Assembly (NCBI RefSeq): GCF_951801035.1
Contig: NZ_CATOKT010000002.1
Direction: 5' to 3' (one strand)
DNA: 64,000 bases
From: Adlercreutzia sp910585575
GTDB taxonomy: Bacteria; Actinomycetota; Coriobacteriia; Coriobacteriales; Eggerthellaceae
Part shown: positions 1 to 7,719 of the stretch, piece by piece
Position numbering within the stretch: the first letter of the stretch is position 1
Layout: the number at the start of each line of letters is the position of its first letter
Translations under genes and position numbers: made by a program
The notes under the pieces: model-generated
The model's input: the letters and a program-made list of their open reading frames with translations, nothing else
The model's database searches: none
Told to the model about the DNA's origin: nothing

Positions 1-2
1 AG

Positions 3-182
3 CAGGAGCAGATGGACAAGCTCGGCATGAACGTCATCCCCTGCGACCTGCGCGACGCCTACCCGTTCGGCGGCGGCCTGCACTGCTCCACGGCCGACGT
101 CTACCGCGAGGGCGAGTGCCTGGACTATTTCCCCAACCGCGTCGAGGATCCCACCCTCGTGCGCCCCGACATGTGGAAGTAA
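3..182 (+). CDS. Amidinotransferase family protein, C-terminal fragment
   Basis: Only the last 59 codons lie in the window; the gene begins upstream. The segment has the motif GGGLHCST, which matches the active-site region of the guanidino-group-modifying superfamily (glycine amidinotransferase, arginine deiminase), where the cysteine is the catalytic nucleophile that forms an amidino-enzyme intermediate. The short tail after this cysteine (about 34 residues, rich in acidic and aromatic residues) fits amidinotransferases better than agmatine deiminases, but the substrate cannot be told from this piece. It ends in TAA and is followed by a strong hairpin terminator. The transporter downstream has its own promoter, so a shared guanidino-compound pathway is only a guess. 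Confidence 0.7.
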   Translation, partial: QEQMDKLGMNVIPCDLRDAYPFGGGLHCSTADVYREGECLDYFPNRVEDPTLVRPDMWK

Positions 183-216
183 ATCTGCTTCGCCATTGCG
201 TACCGCGTTATGCGAA

Positions 217-246
217 AGGAACCTGCTTCGGCGGGTTCCTTTTTTG
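217..246 (+). terminator. Rho-independent terminator after amidinotransferase gene
   Basis: A ten-pair stem AGGAACCTGC / GCGGGTTCCT (one G-T wobble) with a TTCG tetraloop is followed directly by a run of T residues. It lies 35 bases after the stop codon of the partial amidinotransferase gene. Confidence 0.9.
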
Positions 247-282
247 TTTCTGCCTGAAAAGAGCAGGTGTGAGAAACTTTCT

Positions 283-311
283 TTGACGTTTCCCCTGGTA
301 GAGCTTGATAG
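283..311 (+). promoter_or_regulatory. Candidate promoter of the MFS transporter unit
   Basis: TTGACG at 283-288 and TGATAG at 306-311 are separated by 17 bases, fitting a vegetative promoter. Downstream, 321-352 holds an inverted repeat (TGCAGC / GCTGCA) around a smaller CCCA-ATG-TGGG hairpin, so the 5' leader is probably structured. Confidence 0.45.
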
Positions 312-411
312 CAAAATTTGTGCAGCTGACTATTTTCCCAATGTGGGCTGCATAAAACAATTCATATGGTAAGGTGGATAGCTAGGGTAGGCACTCTTGG
401 AAGGAGACGCT

Positions 412-471
412 ATGGCTTGTACCACTCCTGTCCCCCTCAACCAAGGTCTCGGTGATTCTTATGACATCTGA
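412..471 (+). CDS. Short upstream ORF / leader peptide overlapping the transporter start
   Basis: ATG at 412 follows a strong ribosome site (GGAAGGAG, 399-406) with good spacing and opens a 19-codon frame, MACTTPVPLNQGLGDSYDI, ending in TGA at 469-471. That stop lies just past the transporter start codons at 452 and 461, in another frame. The best ribosome site in the region therefore serves this short ORF, while the transporter has only a weak AAGG. This arrangement suits translational coupling or leader-peptide control. The alternative is that a frameshift has separated the transporter from its original N-terminus. No family is recognised. Confidence 0.4.
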   Translation: MACTTPVPLNQGLGDSYDI

Positions 472-1804
472 TGTTGCAACGTCTACGTACGCCACCGCTT
501 CTGAAGCCGAGAAGCATGCCGTCTTGAGGAAGGTAACCGGGTCCTCATTTCTCGGCAACTTCATCGAGTGGTTCGATTACGCGTCCTACTCGTATCTGGC
601 CACGGTTATTGCGCTGGTGTTCTTCCCGACGGAAGACCGCTTTGTCGGCGTTATGAGCACCTTTGCGGTGTTCGCCCTCTCATTCCTCGTGCGCCCCATC
701 GGCGCCATCTTCTGGGGCAATATGGGCGATAAGAAGGGCCGTAAGTGGGCCTTGTCCGTATCCATTCTGCTGATGAGCGGCGCCACGTTCCTGATTGGCT
801 GTCTTCCCGGTTACGCGCTCATTGGCATCGGCGCTCCCTTGCTGCTGTTGCTGCTGCGCATGGTGCAGTCGTTCTCGGCAGCTGGTGAGTACGCTGGCGC
901 GGCCACGTTCATTGCGGAGTACGCGCCGCACAACCATCGCGGCTTCTACTGCTCCATGGTGCCCGCCTCCACGGCCACGGGCCTGCTGGTAGGCTCGCTG
1001 CTGGCCACTTTCATGTTTAACACCTGGGGCGCCGATTCGGCCTTCGTGGTCGATTGGGGCTGGCGCATTCCGTTCTGGCTGGCGCTGCCGTTGGGCTATA
1101 TCACGCACTACATCCGTACGCACCTGGAAGATTCCCCGGTGTACGCGCAGATGCAGGAGCAGCTGAAGGCCACGGGCGAGAAAGTGGAGCATCCCATTCG
1201 CACACTGTTCAAGAAGCACTTCAAGGTGCTGCTCATCTCCTTCGGCGCCTGTGTGCTGAACGCTGTGGGCTTCTACGCGGTGCTTACGTACCTGCCCAAC
1301 TACCTGGAGACGGTCCTGCTGTACAATCCCGGCGACGCATCTACCATCACCACCATCGTGCTGATCGTCTACATCGGGTTCATCTTCCTGTCCGGACGTA
1401 TTTCTGACCGTTTCGGCCGCAAGAAGATGCTCATTGGCGCCTGCGTGGGCTTCATTGTGTTCACGGTGCCGGCCTTCGTGCTGCTGGGTTCCATGAACTT
1501 CTGGGTTATCCTGCTGGTCGAGTTGGTGATGTGTCTCATCCTTACCATCAACGACGGCACCCTGGCCAGCTACCTCACCGAGACGTTCCCCACCGATGTG
1601 CGCTACTCGGGCTTCGCTCTGTCCTTTAACCTGGCCAACGCCATCTTCGGCGGCTCGGCCTCGTTCATCAGCTTCTGGCTAATCGATATCACGGGCAATG
1701 CCATTGCGCCGGCATGGTACATGGTGGTTATCGCGATCATCGCCTTGGTGGCCATGTGCCTGACCCATGATCACTCCGGCAAGAAGCTGAACGACGTAAA
1801 GTAG
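461..1804 (+). CDS. MFS transporter, metabolite:H+ symporter (ProP-like) family
   Basis: A 447-residue inner-membrane protein with about 12 hydrophobic segments. The N-terminal GNFIEWFDYASYSYLA and the loop-2/3 signature RPIGAIFWGNMGDKKGRK are hallmarks of the MHS family (ProP, KgtP, ShiA), which import small organic solutes such as betaine, proline or dicarboxylates with protons. A second loop motif, GRISDRFGRKKM, follows the central cytoplasmic loop, as expected for the MFS duplication. The ATG at 461 is chosen as start; GTG at 452 in the same frame is possible and has slightly better spacing to a weak AAGG. The gene appears monocistronic with its own terminator. Substrate is not determinable here. 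Confidence 0.85.
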   Translation: MTSDVATSTYATASEAEKHAVLRKVTGSSFLGNFIEWFDYASYSYLATVIALVFFPTEDRFVGVMSTFAVFALSFLVRPIGAIFWGNMGDKKGRKWALSVSILLMSGATFLIGCLPGYALIGIGAPLLLLLLRMVQSFSAAGEYAGAATFIAEYAPHNHRGFYCSMVPASTATGLLVGSLLATFMFNTWGADSAFVVDWGWRIPFWLALPLGYITHYIRTHLEDSPVYAQMQEQLKATGEKVEHPIRTLFKKHFKVLLISFGACVLNAVGFYAVLTYLPNYLETVLLYNPGDASTITTIVLIVYIGFIFLSGRISDRFGRKKMLIGACVGFIVFTVPAFVLLGSMNFWVILLVELVMCLILTINDGTLASYLTETFPTDVRYSGFALSFNLANAIFGGSASFISFWLIDITGNAIAPAWYMVVIAIIALVAMCLTHDHSGKKLNDVK

Positions 1805-1892
1805 CAAGACGCCTGCGCGTTGTGCATCACCGGGAGCTACGCTCCACCTGGCGTTGCGCTCCACCTGGAGCTGTACTCCACCATGAGTTCTT

Positions 1893-1924
1893 GAGAAAAG
1901 CCCCCTCGGGGGCTTTTCTCTTTT
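1893..1924 (+). terminator. Rho-independent terminator after MFS transporter
   Basis: A 12-pair stem GAGAAAAGCCCC / GGGGCTTTTCTC with a four-base loop is followed by TTTT. The gap between the stop codon and the hairpin holds repeats of CTCCACCTGG around 1848-1870, one of which forms the palindrome GCTCCACCTGGAGC. Confidence 0.9.
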
Positions 1925-1978
1925 CGATCCCTCTCCCTTTGCGGCGCGGTTTGCCGACTTTTGCCCCATCATGCAAGA

Positions 1979-2011
1979 AACCCCGCTGCGTAAGGGCATG
2001 GCAGCGGGGTT
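1979..2011 (-). terminator. Terminator of a small minus-strand transcription unit
   Basis: Read on the minus strand, AACCCCGCTGC and GCAGCGGGGTT form an 11-pair stem with an 11-base loop, followed by TTTCTT. The T run is imperfect. It lies downstream of a tiny minus-strand ORF and promoter, and no other minus-strand gene is present to use it. Confidence 0.55.
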
Positions 2012-2078
2012 CTCACCTCAAATTCCCTGTGGGAATGGCACAGGAGCACGTTAGAGGGGCTTGCGCCCCGGCATCCGT

Positions 2079-2108
2079 TTAGCGGATGATGATCGGCCAG
2101 TCGCTCAT
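2079..2108 (-). CDS. Nine-residue peptide ORF (leader-peptide-like)
   Basis: On the minus strand a perfect AGGAGG (2115-2120) sits six bases before ATG, opening MSDWPIIIR and a TAA stop. Upstream are a near-consensus promoter (TTGATA, 17 bases, CATAAT) and downstream two hairpins, the second terminator-like. A peptide with Trp and three consecutive Ile codons looks like an attenuation leader, yet no biosynthetic gene follows: the next gene downstream, the MFS transporter, is on the opposite strand. It may be a stand-alone small RNA with a decoy ORF, or an orphaned leader. No family is recognised. Confidence 0.4.
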   Translation of the reverse strand: MSDWPIIIR

Positions 2109-2170
2109 TTCGGGCCTCCTTAGCAATTCGACAATTCGTAAAGCGGAAAGCACTTTCTTTTCTTGCCCTT

Positions 2171-2199
2171 ATTATGCGCTGCCTACCTGCTATTATCAA
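2171..2199 (-). promoter_or_regulatory. Minus-strand promoter for the small peptide unit
   Basis: On the minus strand TTGATA (2194-2199) and CATAAT (2171-2176) are separated by exactly 17 bases, giving a start near 2163 and an approximately 45-base leader before the ribosome site of the nine-residue ORF. Confidence 0.55.
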
Positions 2200-2254
2200 T
2201 ATCTAAAATAATGATAATAATTATATTAATTATAGATAGTTATCAATTTAGAAC

Positions 2255-2284
2255 TTGATATTATTAATGATAAAATCTGATAAT
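2255..2284 (+). promoter_or_regulatory. Candidate promoter of the Fic-like regulator gene, in an AT-rich block
   Basis: TTGATA (2255-2260) and GATAAT (2279-2284) with 18 bases between them lie 57 bases before the downstream ATG. The surrounding 2190-2285 is strikingly AT-rich for this genome and is full of TTATC/GATAA elements, including the inverted repeat TATCAATTTAGAACTTGATA (2241-2260). It separates two divergent transcripts and looks like a regulator-binding zone. Confidence 0.4.
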
Positions 2285-2340
2285 TCTCGCGACAAAATCT
2301 GCTATGCTTGCCCCGTTCGGCGAGGAAGGGGTGTGCGACG

Positions 2341-3696
2341 ATGACGCAGGGCAAAAAGACCAGGACAGTAATGCTCAGTCGAGACGACTTCGTGGAGGCC
2401 ACGGTCGAGTTTATGAGCCATCCCTGTTTTCTGCAGTTGCGCTCGGCGGCCGATGTGGGCATTCTTCTCTTCGAAGACTTGGACCACTTCGATCTGCCTG
2501 AGGGCTATTCGAAAGACGACATCTGGCGCATCCTGACGGCCATTCGCAAGCAGGCCGCCGTGTTTATCCCCGAAGATCCTGAGCGCAAGGCGGATATGTG
2601 GATGATCACCACGAGCGCCCTGTCCTTCGATTCGGAGATGATGGAAGTGCGCATGAAGGGCAACTCATCGCTAGCGCGATCGCTGCGCGAGATTCAGGGC
2701 TCGGCCTTCATCACGCGCTTTATCGAGCAGACCCTCATCGGGGGTCTGATAGCCGAGGACATCGCCGTGGACGAGGAGCGGGTTCACGAGCTGTACGTGG
2801 GCGAGCCGCCTGTCAGCTCGGTCGACCGGCTGGTGGCCAATTACTTCAGCCTATCGAGTCGCTGCGACTTGCTGGCCCATCGCGAGATCACCCATGGAAT
2901 GATCGAGAACTTGTACTACGAGCTGATCGAGGGCGTCGATTTGTCCACGCTGCCCGAGCGTCACCCCGTGCCCCTCGATCCGCATTTGCCCCCGCCGGAA
3001 TCGCAGGTGCTCATGGACCTGGTGTGCCAGCGGGCGCGGTCCGCCGACGACGATATGCGCTTCGGGCCGGTGCTGCGCATCGTGAACATCATGTGGTTCT
3101 TCCGCTACTTCAACGTTGTGCCGCACTTGAACGTGCTGGTGGGGCTTCTGCTGCGCAATATCATTGCCATCAAATGGGATCTGCCGGTTATGGCGTGGCT
3201 GCCCGACGGGCTCGATGCCCACGACGGCGAAGACGTGGTGGACGCCTCCCGTCAGGAGGCGGTGTTCGCGCACTGGTCCACGGATTTCGGCTTCGGCTTC
3301 GACTTCACGCCCTATTTCGAGCTCAACCTTAAGCGCTACCTGTTCCAGCTGGAGAAGCTGAACGTCTCGCTGAGTTATTTGGAGCGTCTGAACGAGCAGA
3401 TCGAGCGCATTTTCGAATCGGACATCAATCATCGGCAGATGTCCATCCTCTCATCGCTCATCCGCGAGCCGGGGGCGGTCATGCGCATTGCGCCGCATCA
3501 GCGCGCCTTCCGCATTGCCTACGGCACGGCCCGCGCCGACTTCTTAAGCTTGGAGCGGGAGGGCTACCTGGTGCGGGAGCAGGAGGGCCGTGCCTTTGTG
3601 TTTCGCGCCCACCCCGACTTGCGCGACAAGATCGAGCAGTTGGGGGAGGCGGCCATCGATTCGGCCGAGCTTCCTGGCGCCTTGGCGCCTGCGTGA
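2341..3696 (+). CDS. Fic-like fold protein with winged-helix C-terminus, catalytic motif lost
   Basis: A 451-residue soluble protein. Residues about 175-300 follow the layout of a Fic domain: an ITHGMIENLYYELIEG helix, a proline-rich loop, then an RIVNIMWFFRYFNVVPHLN segment. Where Fic proteins carry HPFx(D/E)GNGRxxR there is NVVPHLNVLVGLLLRN, so the catalytic histidine and the GNGR nucleotide loop are absent. The C-terminal 70 residues resemble a winged helix of the kind found after Fic domains. This suggests a non-catalytic DNA- or protein-binding derivative; it is inference from motif layout. ATG 2341 is chosen because GAGGAAGGGG precedes it by about ten bases; a TTG at 2308 in frame is less likely. 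Confidence 0.5.
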   Translation: MTQGKKTRTVMLSRDDFVEATVEFMSHPCFLQLRSAADVGILLFEDLDHFDLPEGYSKDDIWRILTAIRKQAAVFIPEDPERKADMWMITTSALSFDSEMMEVRMKGNSSLARSLREIQGSAFITRFIEQTLIGGLIAEDIAVDEERVHELYVGEPPVSSVDRLVANYFSLSSRCDLLAHREITHGMIENLYYELIEGVDLSTLPERHPVPLDPHLPPPESQVLMDLVCQRARSADDDMRFGPVLRIVNIMWFFRYFNVVPHLNVLVGLLLRNIIAIKWDLPVMAWLPDGLDAHDGEDVVDASRQEAVFAHWSTDFGFGFDFTPYFELNLKRYLFQLEKLNVSLSYLERLNEQIERIFESDINHRQMSILSSLIREPGAVMRIAPHQRAFRIAYGTARADFLSLEREGYLVREQEGRAFVFRAHPDLRDKIEQLGEAAIDSAELPGALAPA

Positions 3697-3824
3697 GCGC
3701 TTCTGGGGCGGTCGGGGGTTAGAATAACGGGGAACGAGAGAGCCGAGGCGCTGCTCGCCGTGAGCTTGGCCGGGTGCCGGGCTGCTGCGGCAAGCTGCTG
3801 CGGCGGGTAGGGAAAGGAAGCCCC

Positions 3825-5006
3825 ATGATCAACGAGAAAATGTACGGCTTGGGCGACGAGCCGAGCGTCATTCGCGAGCTGTTTGCCTACGGCTTGGAGC
3901 GGAAGGCGGAAATTGGCGCCGAGAACGTGTTCGACTACAGCATCGGTAACCCGTCGGTGCCGGCGCCGTCGCTCGTGCGCGAAACCCTCGAAGAGCTGCT
4001 GACGCTCGACCCCGTGGAGCTGCATGCCTATTCGCCGGCCGCTGGCTTGCCGCCGGTGCGCCAGGCCATTGCCGACTCCATTGCCCGCCGCTACGGCCAG
4101 CAGGCCACGGCGTCCCATGTGTACATGACGGCGGGAGCGGCCGCGGCCCTGGCGGCTTCCATCAGCGCGGTTACCCATCCCGGTGACGAGGTGGTGGTCG
4201 TCTCGCCGTACTTCCCCGAGTACCGCACCTGGATCGAGGCGGCCGGCTGCACGGTGGTGGAAGTGCCGGCGCTGCAGCCGTCGTTCCAGCCCGATATCGA
4301 GGCGCTGGAGGCAGCCATCAACGAGCGCACGAGTGCGGTGATCATCAACTCCCCGAACAACCCCGTAGGCGCGGTGTACACGCGCCAAAGCTTGGAGGCT
4401 CTGGCGGCATTGCTTGCCCGCAAGGAGGCCGAGCTGGATCGTCCGCTGTACCTGATCAGCGACGAGCCCTATCGTGAGATTACCTACGGTGCCGATGTGC
4501 CCTGGGTGCCGTCGCTCTACCCGCGGACCATCGTGTGCTATTCCTATTCCAAGGCGCTCTCGCTGCCCGGCGAGCGCATTGGCTGGGTGTATGTGTCCGA
4601 CGATGCCGAAGATGGCGATGCGGTGGCCGTGGCCGTCGCCGGGGCTGGTCGCGCCCTGGGCTACGTGTGCGCGCCCGTGATGCTGCAGCGCGTGGCCGCT
4701 CGCTGCGTGGACGAGCCGTCGGACGTGGCGGCCTACGCCGAGAACCGCCGGCTGCTCACCGAGGGCCTGGATGCCCTGGGCTACGAGTACGTGGAGCCCG
4801 ACGGGGCATTCTATTTGTGGGTGAAGGCGCTCGAACCCGACGCCAACGCCTTCTCCGAGCGCGCCAAGGGCTTTGAGCTGCTGCTGGTGCCCTCGGACAG
4901 CTTCGGCTGCCCGGGCTGGGTGCGTCTGTCCTATTGCATTGCGCGCGATACCATCGAGCGCTCGATGCCGGCCTTTGCGGCGCTGAAGAAGAGCTACGGC
5001 GCCTAG
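3825..5006 (+). CDS. PLP-dependent aminotransferase, class I/II
   Basis: A 393-residue cytosolic enzyme of fold type I. Visible landmarks are the N-terminal DYSIGNPSVPAPS substrate-binding region, the NSPNNPVGAVY motif with the PLP-contacting asparagine, the ISDEPYREI aspartate that pairs with the pyridine nitrogen, and SYSKALSLPGERIGW with the Schiff-base lysine. The nearest named families are aspartate/alanine-type aminotransferases; the amino acid used is not certain. ATG 3825 follows GGAAAGGA. Its TAG stop shares the palindrome CTAG with the stop of the convergent small membrane protein gene. The preceding 130 bases hold no clear terminator, so it may be co-transcribed with the Fic-like gene. 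Confidence 0.85.
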   Translation: MINEKMYGLGDEPSVIRELFAYGLERKAEIGAENVFDYSIGNPSVPAPSLVRETLEELLTLDPVELHAYSPAAGLPPVRQAIADSIARRYGQQATASHVYMTAGAAAALAASISAVTHPGDEVVVVSPYFPEYRTWIEAAGCTVVEVPALQPSFQPDIEALEAAINERTSAVIINSPNNPVGAVYTRQSLEALAALLARKEAELDRPLYLISDEPYREITYGADVPWVPSLYPRTIVCYSYSKALSLPGERIGWVYVSDDAEDGDAVAVAVAGAGRALGYVCAPVMLQRVAARCVDEPSDVAAYAENRRLLTEGLDALGYEYVEPDGAFYLWVKALEPDANAFSERAKGFELLLVPSDSFGCPGWVRLSYCIARDTIERSMPAFAALKKSYGA

Positions 5007-5224
5007 CGGCTGAGGCGCTTCGACGCCAGCAGCAGGGCCACGCTGGCGACAACGAGGGCCACCAGGGTGGCCACGCGGCCGAAGCTGGGGTCTTTGTACC
5101 CAATGACGAAAACGCCGACGCAGAACAGCGCCATCACGGCGCAGAGCAGCGAAAGCCAGCGAAGATAGAGGGGCGCTCCCGCCAAGGGGGCGCCTTCTTT
5201 TTTGCGGGTAGGGGAGGAGGGCAT
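5003..5224 (-). CDS. Small two-helix membrane protein
   Basis: A 73-residue protein with a basic N-terminus followed by two hydrophobic segments (about residues 22-42 and 50-67), ending in a basic tail, so probably a small inner-membrane protein. AAAGGA precedes its ATG, and it starts ten bases after the stop of the upstream LuxR-type regulator, so the two are almost certainly one operon. No family is recognised. Its stop codon overlaps that of the convergent aminotransferase gene. Confidence 0.65.
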   Translation of the reverse strand: MPSSPTRKKEGAPLAGAPLYLRWLSLLCAVMALFCVGVFVIGYKDPSFGRVATLVALVVASVALLLASKRLSR

Positions 5225-5234
5225 GGCGGTTCCT

Positions 5235-6854
5235 TTACGAGGCGTAGGCGGATAGGTACTCGAGAATATCCTGGCGCGAATGCATGCCGCATTTGCTGTA
5301 GATGCGCTTGATGTGGGTGTGGGCCGTGGCCGGTGTAATGTTCAGCTCCTCGGCCACCTTCTTTTGGGTGTGGCCCAGGGCGTACAGCGTGAGCACGTCC
5401 ACCTCGCGATCGGAGAGGAGGAACTGCTCGCCCATGGCCTGGATGCGCTGTCTCATGGAGGCGTTCGGGCCGACGCCGCTGGAAGGCGGCTCGGGAACGG
5501 TGGGGGAGGGGGTTCCGGCAGAGGCATCGCGAGCGGCTTTTTGCAGGGCCTCCTTGGCTTGGGCCAGGGCTTGCTCGGAGGAGGCGATGTCGGCCTGGGC
5601 CTGGCGGAGCTGCTTGTCGGCCAGAGCCTCGCGGCGATCTATCTCGGCTTCCCGTCGATCGGTTTCGGTGCTCCATTCGCGATGCTCGGCCAGCAGAAAC
5701 TGCACGAGCACCACTTGGGTGGAGATGAGGATGAGCGCGCCGAGCAGCGAGTTGATGAAGATGTCGTTGCCTGTGAGCGGATAAACTCCCAGCAAAAGCA
5801 TGCGCGCCACCGAACGGGTGCCGAAGCAGACGACCCAGCCTCCCAGGGCATAGAAGTACGGATCGCGATCGCCGAAATTCACGAAGGCGATAATGACGTA
5901 GAAGCAGTAGGCGCAGATAACAATGTTGAGGATGTTGACCGCCACCGCGCCGATTTCCCAATGGAAGGGGAAGGCGCCGAAAAGCACCAGGGCGAAGCTG
6001 GCCAGCAGTTCCATGGCGATGAAGATGCCCACGGTCATGACGCGCTCGCGGCGACGCACGGTGAGCACCATAAGCAGCACGCACACGATGACGGCCCCCA
6101 CGGCGTAGGCGAAGCGGGTGCCGGGGGTGAAGGGGATGGGCAGGCCGTCGGGGTAGCCGCGCAGAAAGCCATCGACGAAGCCGAGGCACCCCATGCCCAC
6201 GGTGCAGGCCATGAGGAAACGGGCATCTTGCATGGAGCTGCGAGCGAACGTGAAGAAGGTGCGGGCGCGGCGATGGGGGCGGCTGGCCAGTTGGTCCTCG
6301 TGGGTGCTGGAGGGGCCCATAAGGGCCAGCTGCATGACGATGAGAATGGCGCCCAGAATGTTCTGCACGAGGGCGGGTGTGAACGAAAGCGCGTACACCA
6401 GCAGCACGCTGACGGCGAAGGCCGCAAAAACGAAGAGGGCGGCCGTCACCTCGTCGGTGTGGCGCAGGCTGCGCAGCCAGTAGAACATGCACAGCGAGAG
6501 CGCCGTGGTGGAAAGCACGCTCGGGCCGAACGTGAGAGAGACAGGGGCGTGGCTGGTGGCGTCCAGGGTTGCCAGGGCCACCGAGCTGCCCGCGGCTACG
6601 GCCACCGAGGCGGCGAAGATAATTTGCACGACTCGATCGGGGAGCAGGGCGCGGGTGCGCGAGAAGACCAGGAGGAGTACGAGAAAGGCCGCGCAGGTGA
6701 CGAGCATGGCGCCGTCGGTGAAGAGCCCCTCGTCGGTAGCAGAATAGCTGCCATAGCATGCCACGATAAGCGCCGTGCGGGCGCACACAATGCCCGCCAG
6801 CATGGGCCAAAACGTTTTGATGCGGGAAATTAGCCCGCTGGCGACGGCATGCAT
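5235..6854 (-). CDS. LuxR-type regulator with polytopic membrane N-terminus
   Basis: A 539-residue protein. Roughly the first 380 residues form about 10-12 hydrophobic segments; a charged, probably coiled-coil linker (about 385-435) and a Pro/Ser stretch follow, and the last 65 residues are a LuxR/GerE helix-turn-helix (LSDREVDVLTLYALGHTQKK through ITPATAHTHIKRIYSKCG). This architecture, an MFS-like sensor fused to a LuxR DNA-binding domain, is expanded in Eggerthellaceae and thought to sense small molecules at the membrane. ATG 6854 is preceded by GGAGAGGAAG; GTG at 6878 is upstream in frame but lacks a site. It precedes the small membrane protein in an operon; the ligand is unknown. Confidence 0.85.
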   Translation of the reverse strand: MHAVASGLISRIKTFWPMLAGIVCARTALIVACYGSYSATDEGLFTDGAMLVTCAAFLVLLLVFSRTRALLPDRVVQIIFAASVAVAAGSSVALATLDATSHAPVSLTFGPSVLSTTALSLCMFYWLRSLRHTDEVTAALFVFAAFAVSVLLVYALSFTPALVQNILGAILIVMQLALMGPSSTHEDQLASRPHRRARTFFTFARSSMQDARFLMACTVGMGCLGFVDGFLRGYPDGLPIPFTPGTRFAYAVGAVIVCVLLMVLTVRRRERVMTVGIFIAMELLASFALVLFGAFPFHWEIGAVAVNILNIVICAYCFYVIIAFVNFGDRDPYFYALGGWVVCFGTRSVARMLLLGVYPLTGNDIFINSLLGALILISTQVVLVQFLLAEHREWSTETDRREAEIDRREALADKQLRQAQADIASSEQALAQAKEALQKAARDASAGTPSPTVPEPPSSGVGPNASMRQRIQAMGEQFLLSDREVDVLTLYALGHTQKKVAEELNITPATAHTHIKRIYSKCGMHSRQDILEYLSAYAS

Positions 6855-7113
6855 GTTCTTCCTCTCCTGTGCGCGCACCGGCCTGCGTGCCGCTGCGCAA
6901 GTGCTCCCTATAATAGCCCTTTCTGCACGAGGTTCTCCCTGGAAAAGCAGGAAAAGCTCTCTGTTGATTGACTGCTACCAAACGTCATCTGAAAGAGGGT
7001 AAGAGCGGTCGGGCGCTTCTGGTAGGCTGATGCTAATCATGAGGGAGAGCATCAAGATTCTCGAAGTTCGATCCGCTGCCCTGGTTGGGGGTTGCGGCGA
7101 AAGGAGCGTTGCC

Positions 7114-7710
7114 ATGAGCGAGCGCGATATCTATCACGAGCCGCCGACCCGCGTTTTGCTGCGTACGGCCGATGCCTATCAAACCGAGGCCTTGGACGAG
7201 GTGACGGGCTATTCCGACACCGTGCTGGCCATTGTGGCGAACTATCGCAACGGCGGCCGCCCCGAGGGCATGAACGCCCAGGCCATGGTGGGCAAATCCA
7301 AGCGCGGCGAAGTAGCCTTCCGCCTCTTTGCCCGCATCGACCCCACCACGCGGGTGATTCAGCAGGCGGGGTTCAAGACCCGGGGCTGCCTGGCTATGAC
7401 GGCCTGCGCCAGTGTTACCTGCGAGATGATCGAGGGCAAGACCCTGGAGGAGGCTCTGGCGCTGACTACCGAGGACGTGCGGGCGGCGGTCGACGGGGTG
7501 CCCGCGGGAAAGGCCAACACGCTGACGTTTTCCGTTGAGGCCGTGCGCGCCCTGGTGGGCGACTTCCTTGCGCGCGAGGGGGCGGGCCTGGCCGAGCTGG
7601 ATGCAGTGGTGCCGTGCGACACGACGGGCGTGGCCTGCCTCATGTGCGAGCACTGCTCGCTGCGCGATACGCGCACCGAGTTGCTGGTGGCGTCCATGGA
7701 CGACGAGTAG
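7114..7710 (+). CDS. IscU/NifU-like iron-sulfur scaffold, atypical cysteine pattern
   Basis: A 198-residue protein that aligns along IscU: NYRNGG, AMVGKSKRGEVAFRL, FKTRGCLAMTACASVT and the helix SVEAVRALVGDF all have clear counterparts. Of the three cluster-ligating cysteines of IscU, the second is kept (in TRGC) while the first is Arg (SKRGEV) and the third Thr (KANTLTF). Extra cysteines lie in ACASVTC and in a C-terminal extension with C-x7-C-x2-C-x2-C. The protein could assemble or carry a cluster with different ligands. AAAGGAG precedes ATG 7114. The next gene starts nine bases after its stop. Confidence 0.75.
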   Translation: MSERDIYHEPPTRVLLRTADAYQTEALDEVTGYSDTVLAIVANYRNGGRPEGMNAQAMVGKSKRGEVAFRLFARIDPTTRVIQQAGFKTRGCLAMTACASVTCEMIEGKTLEEALALTTEDVRAAVDGVPAGKANTLTFSVEAVRALVGDFLAREGAGLAELDAVVPCDTTGVACLMCEHCSLRDTRTELLVASMDDE

Positions 7711-7719
7711 GAGGCAGCC

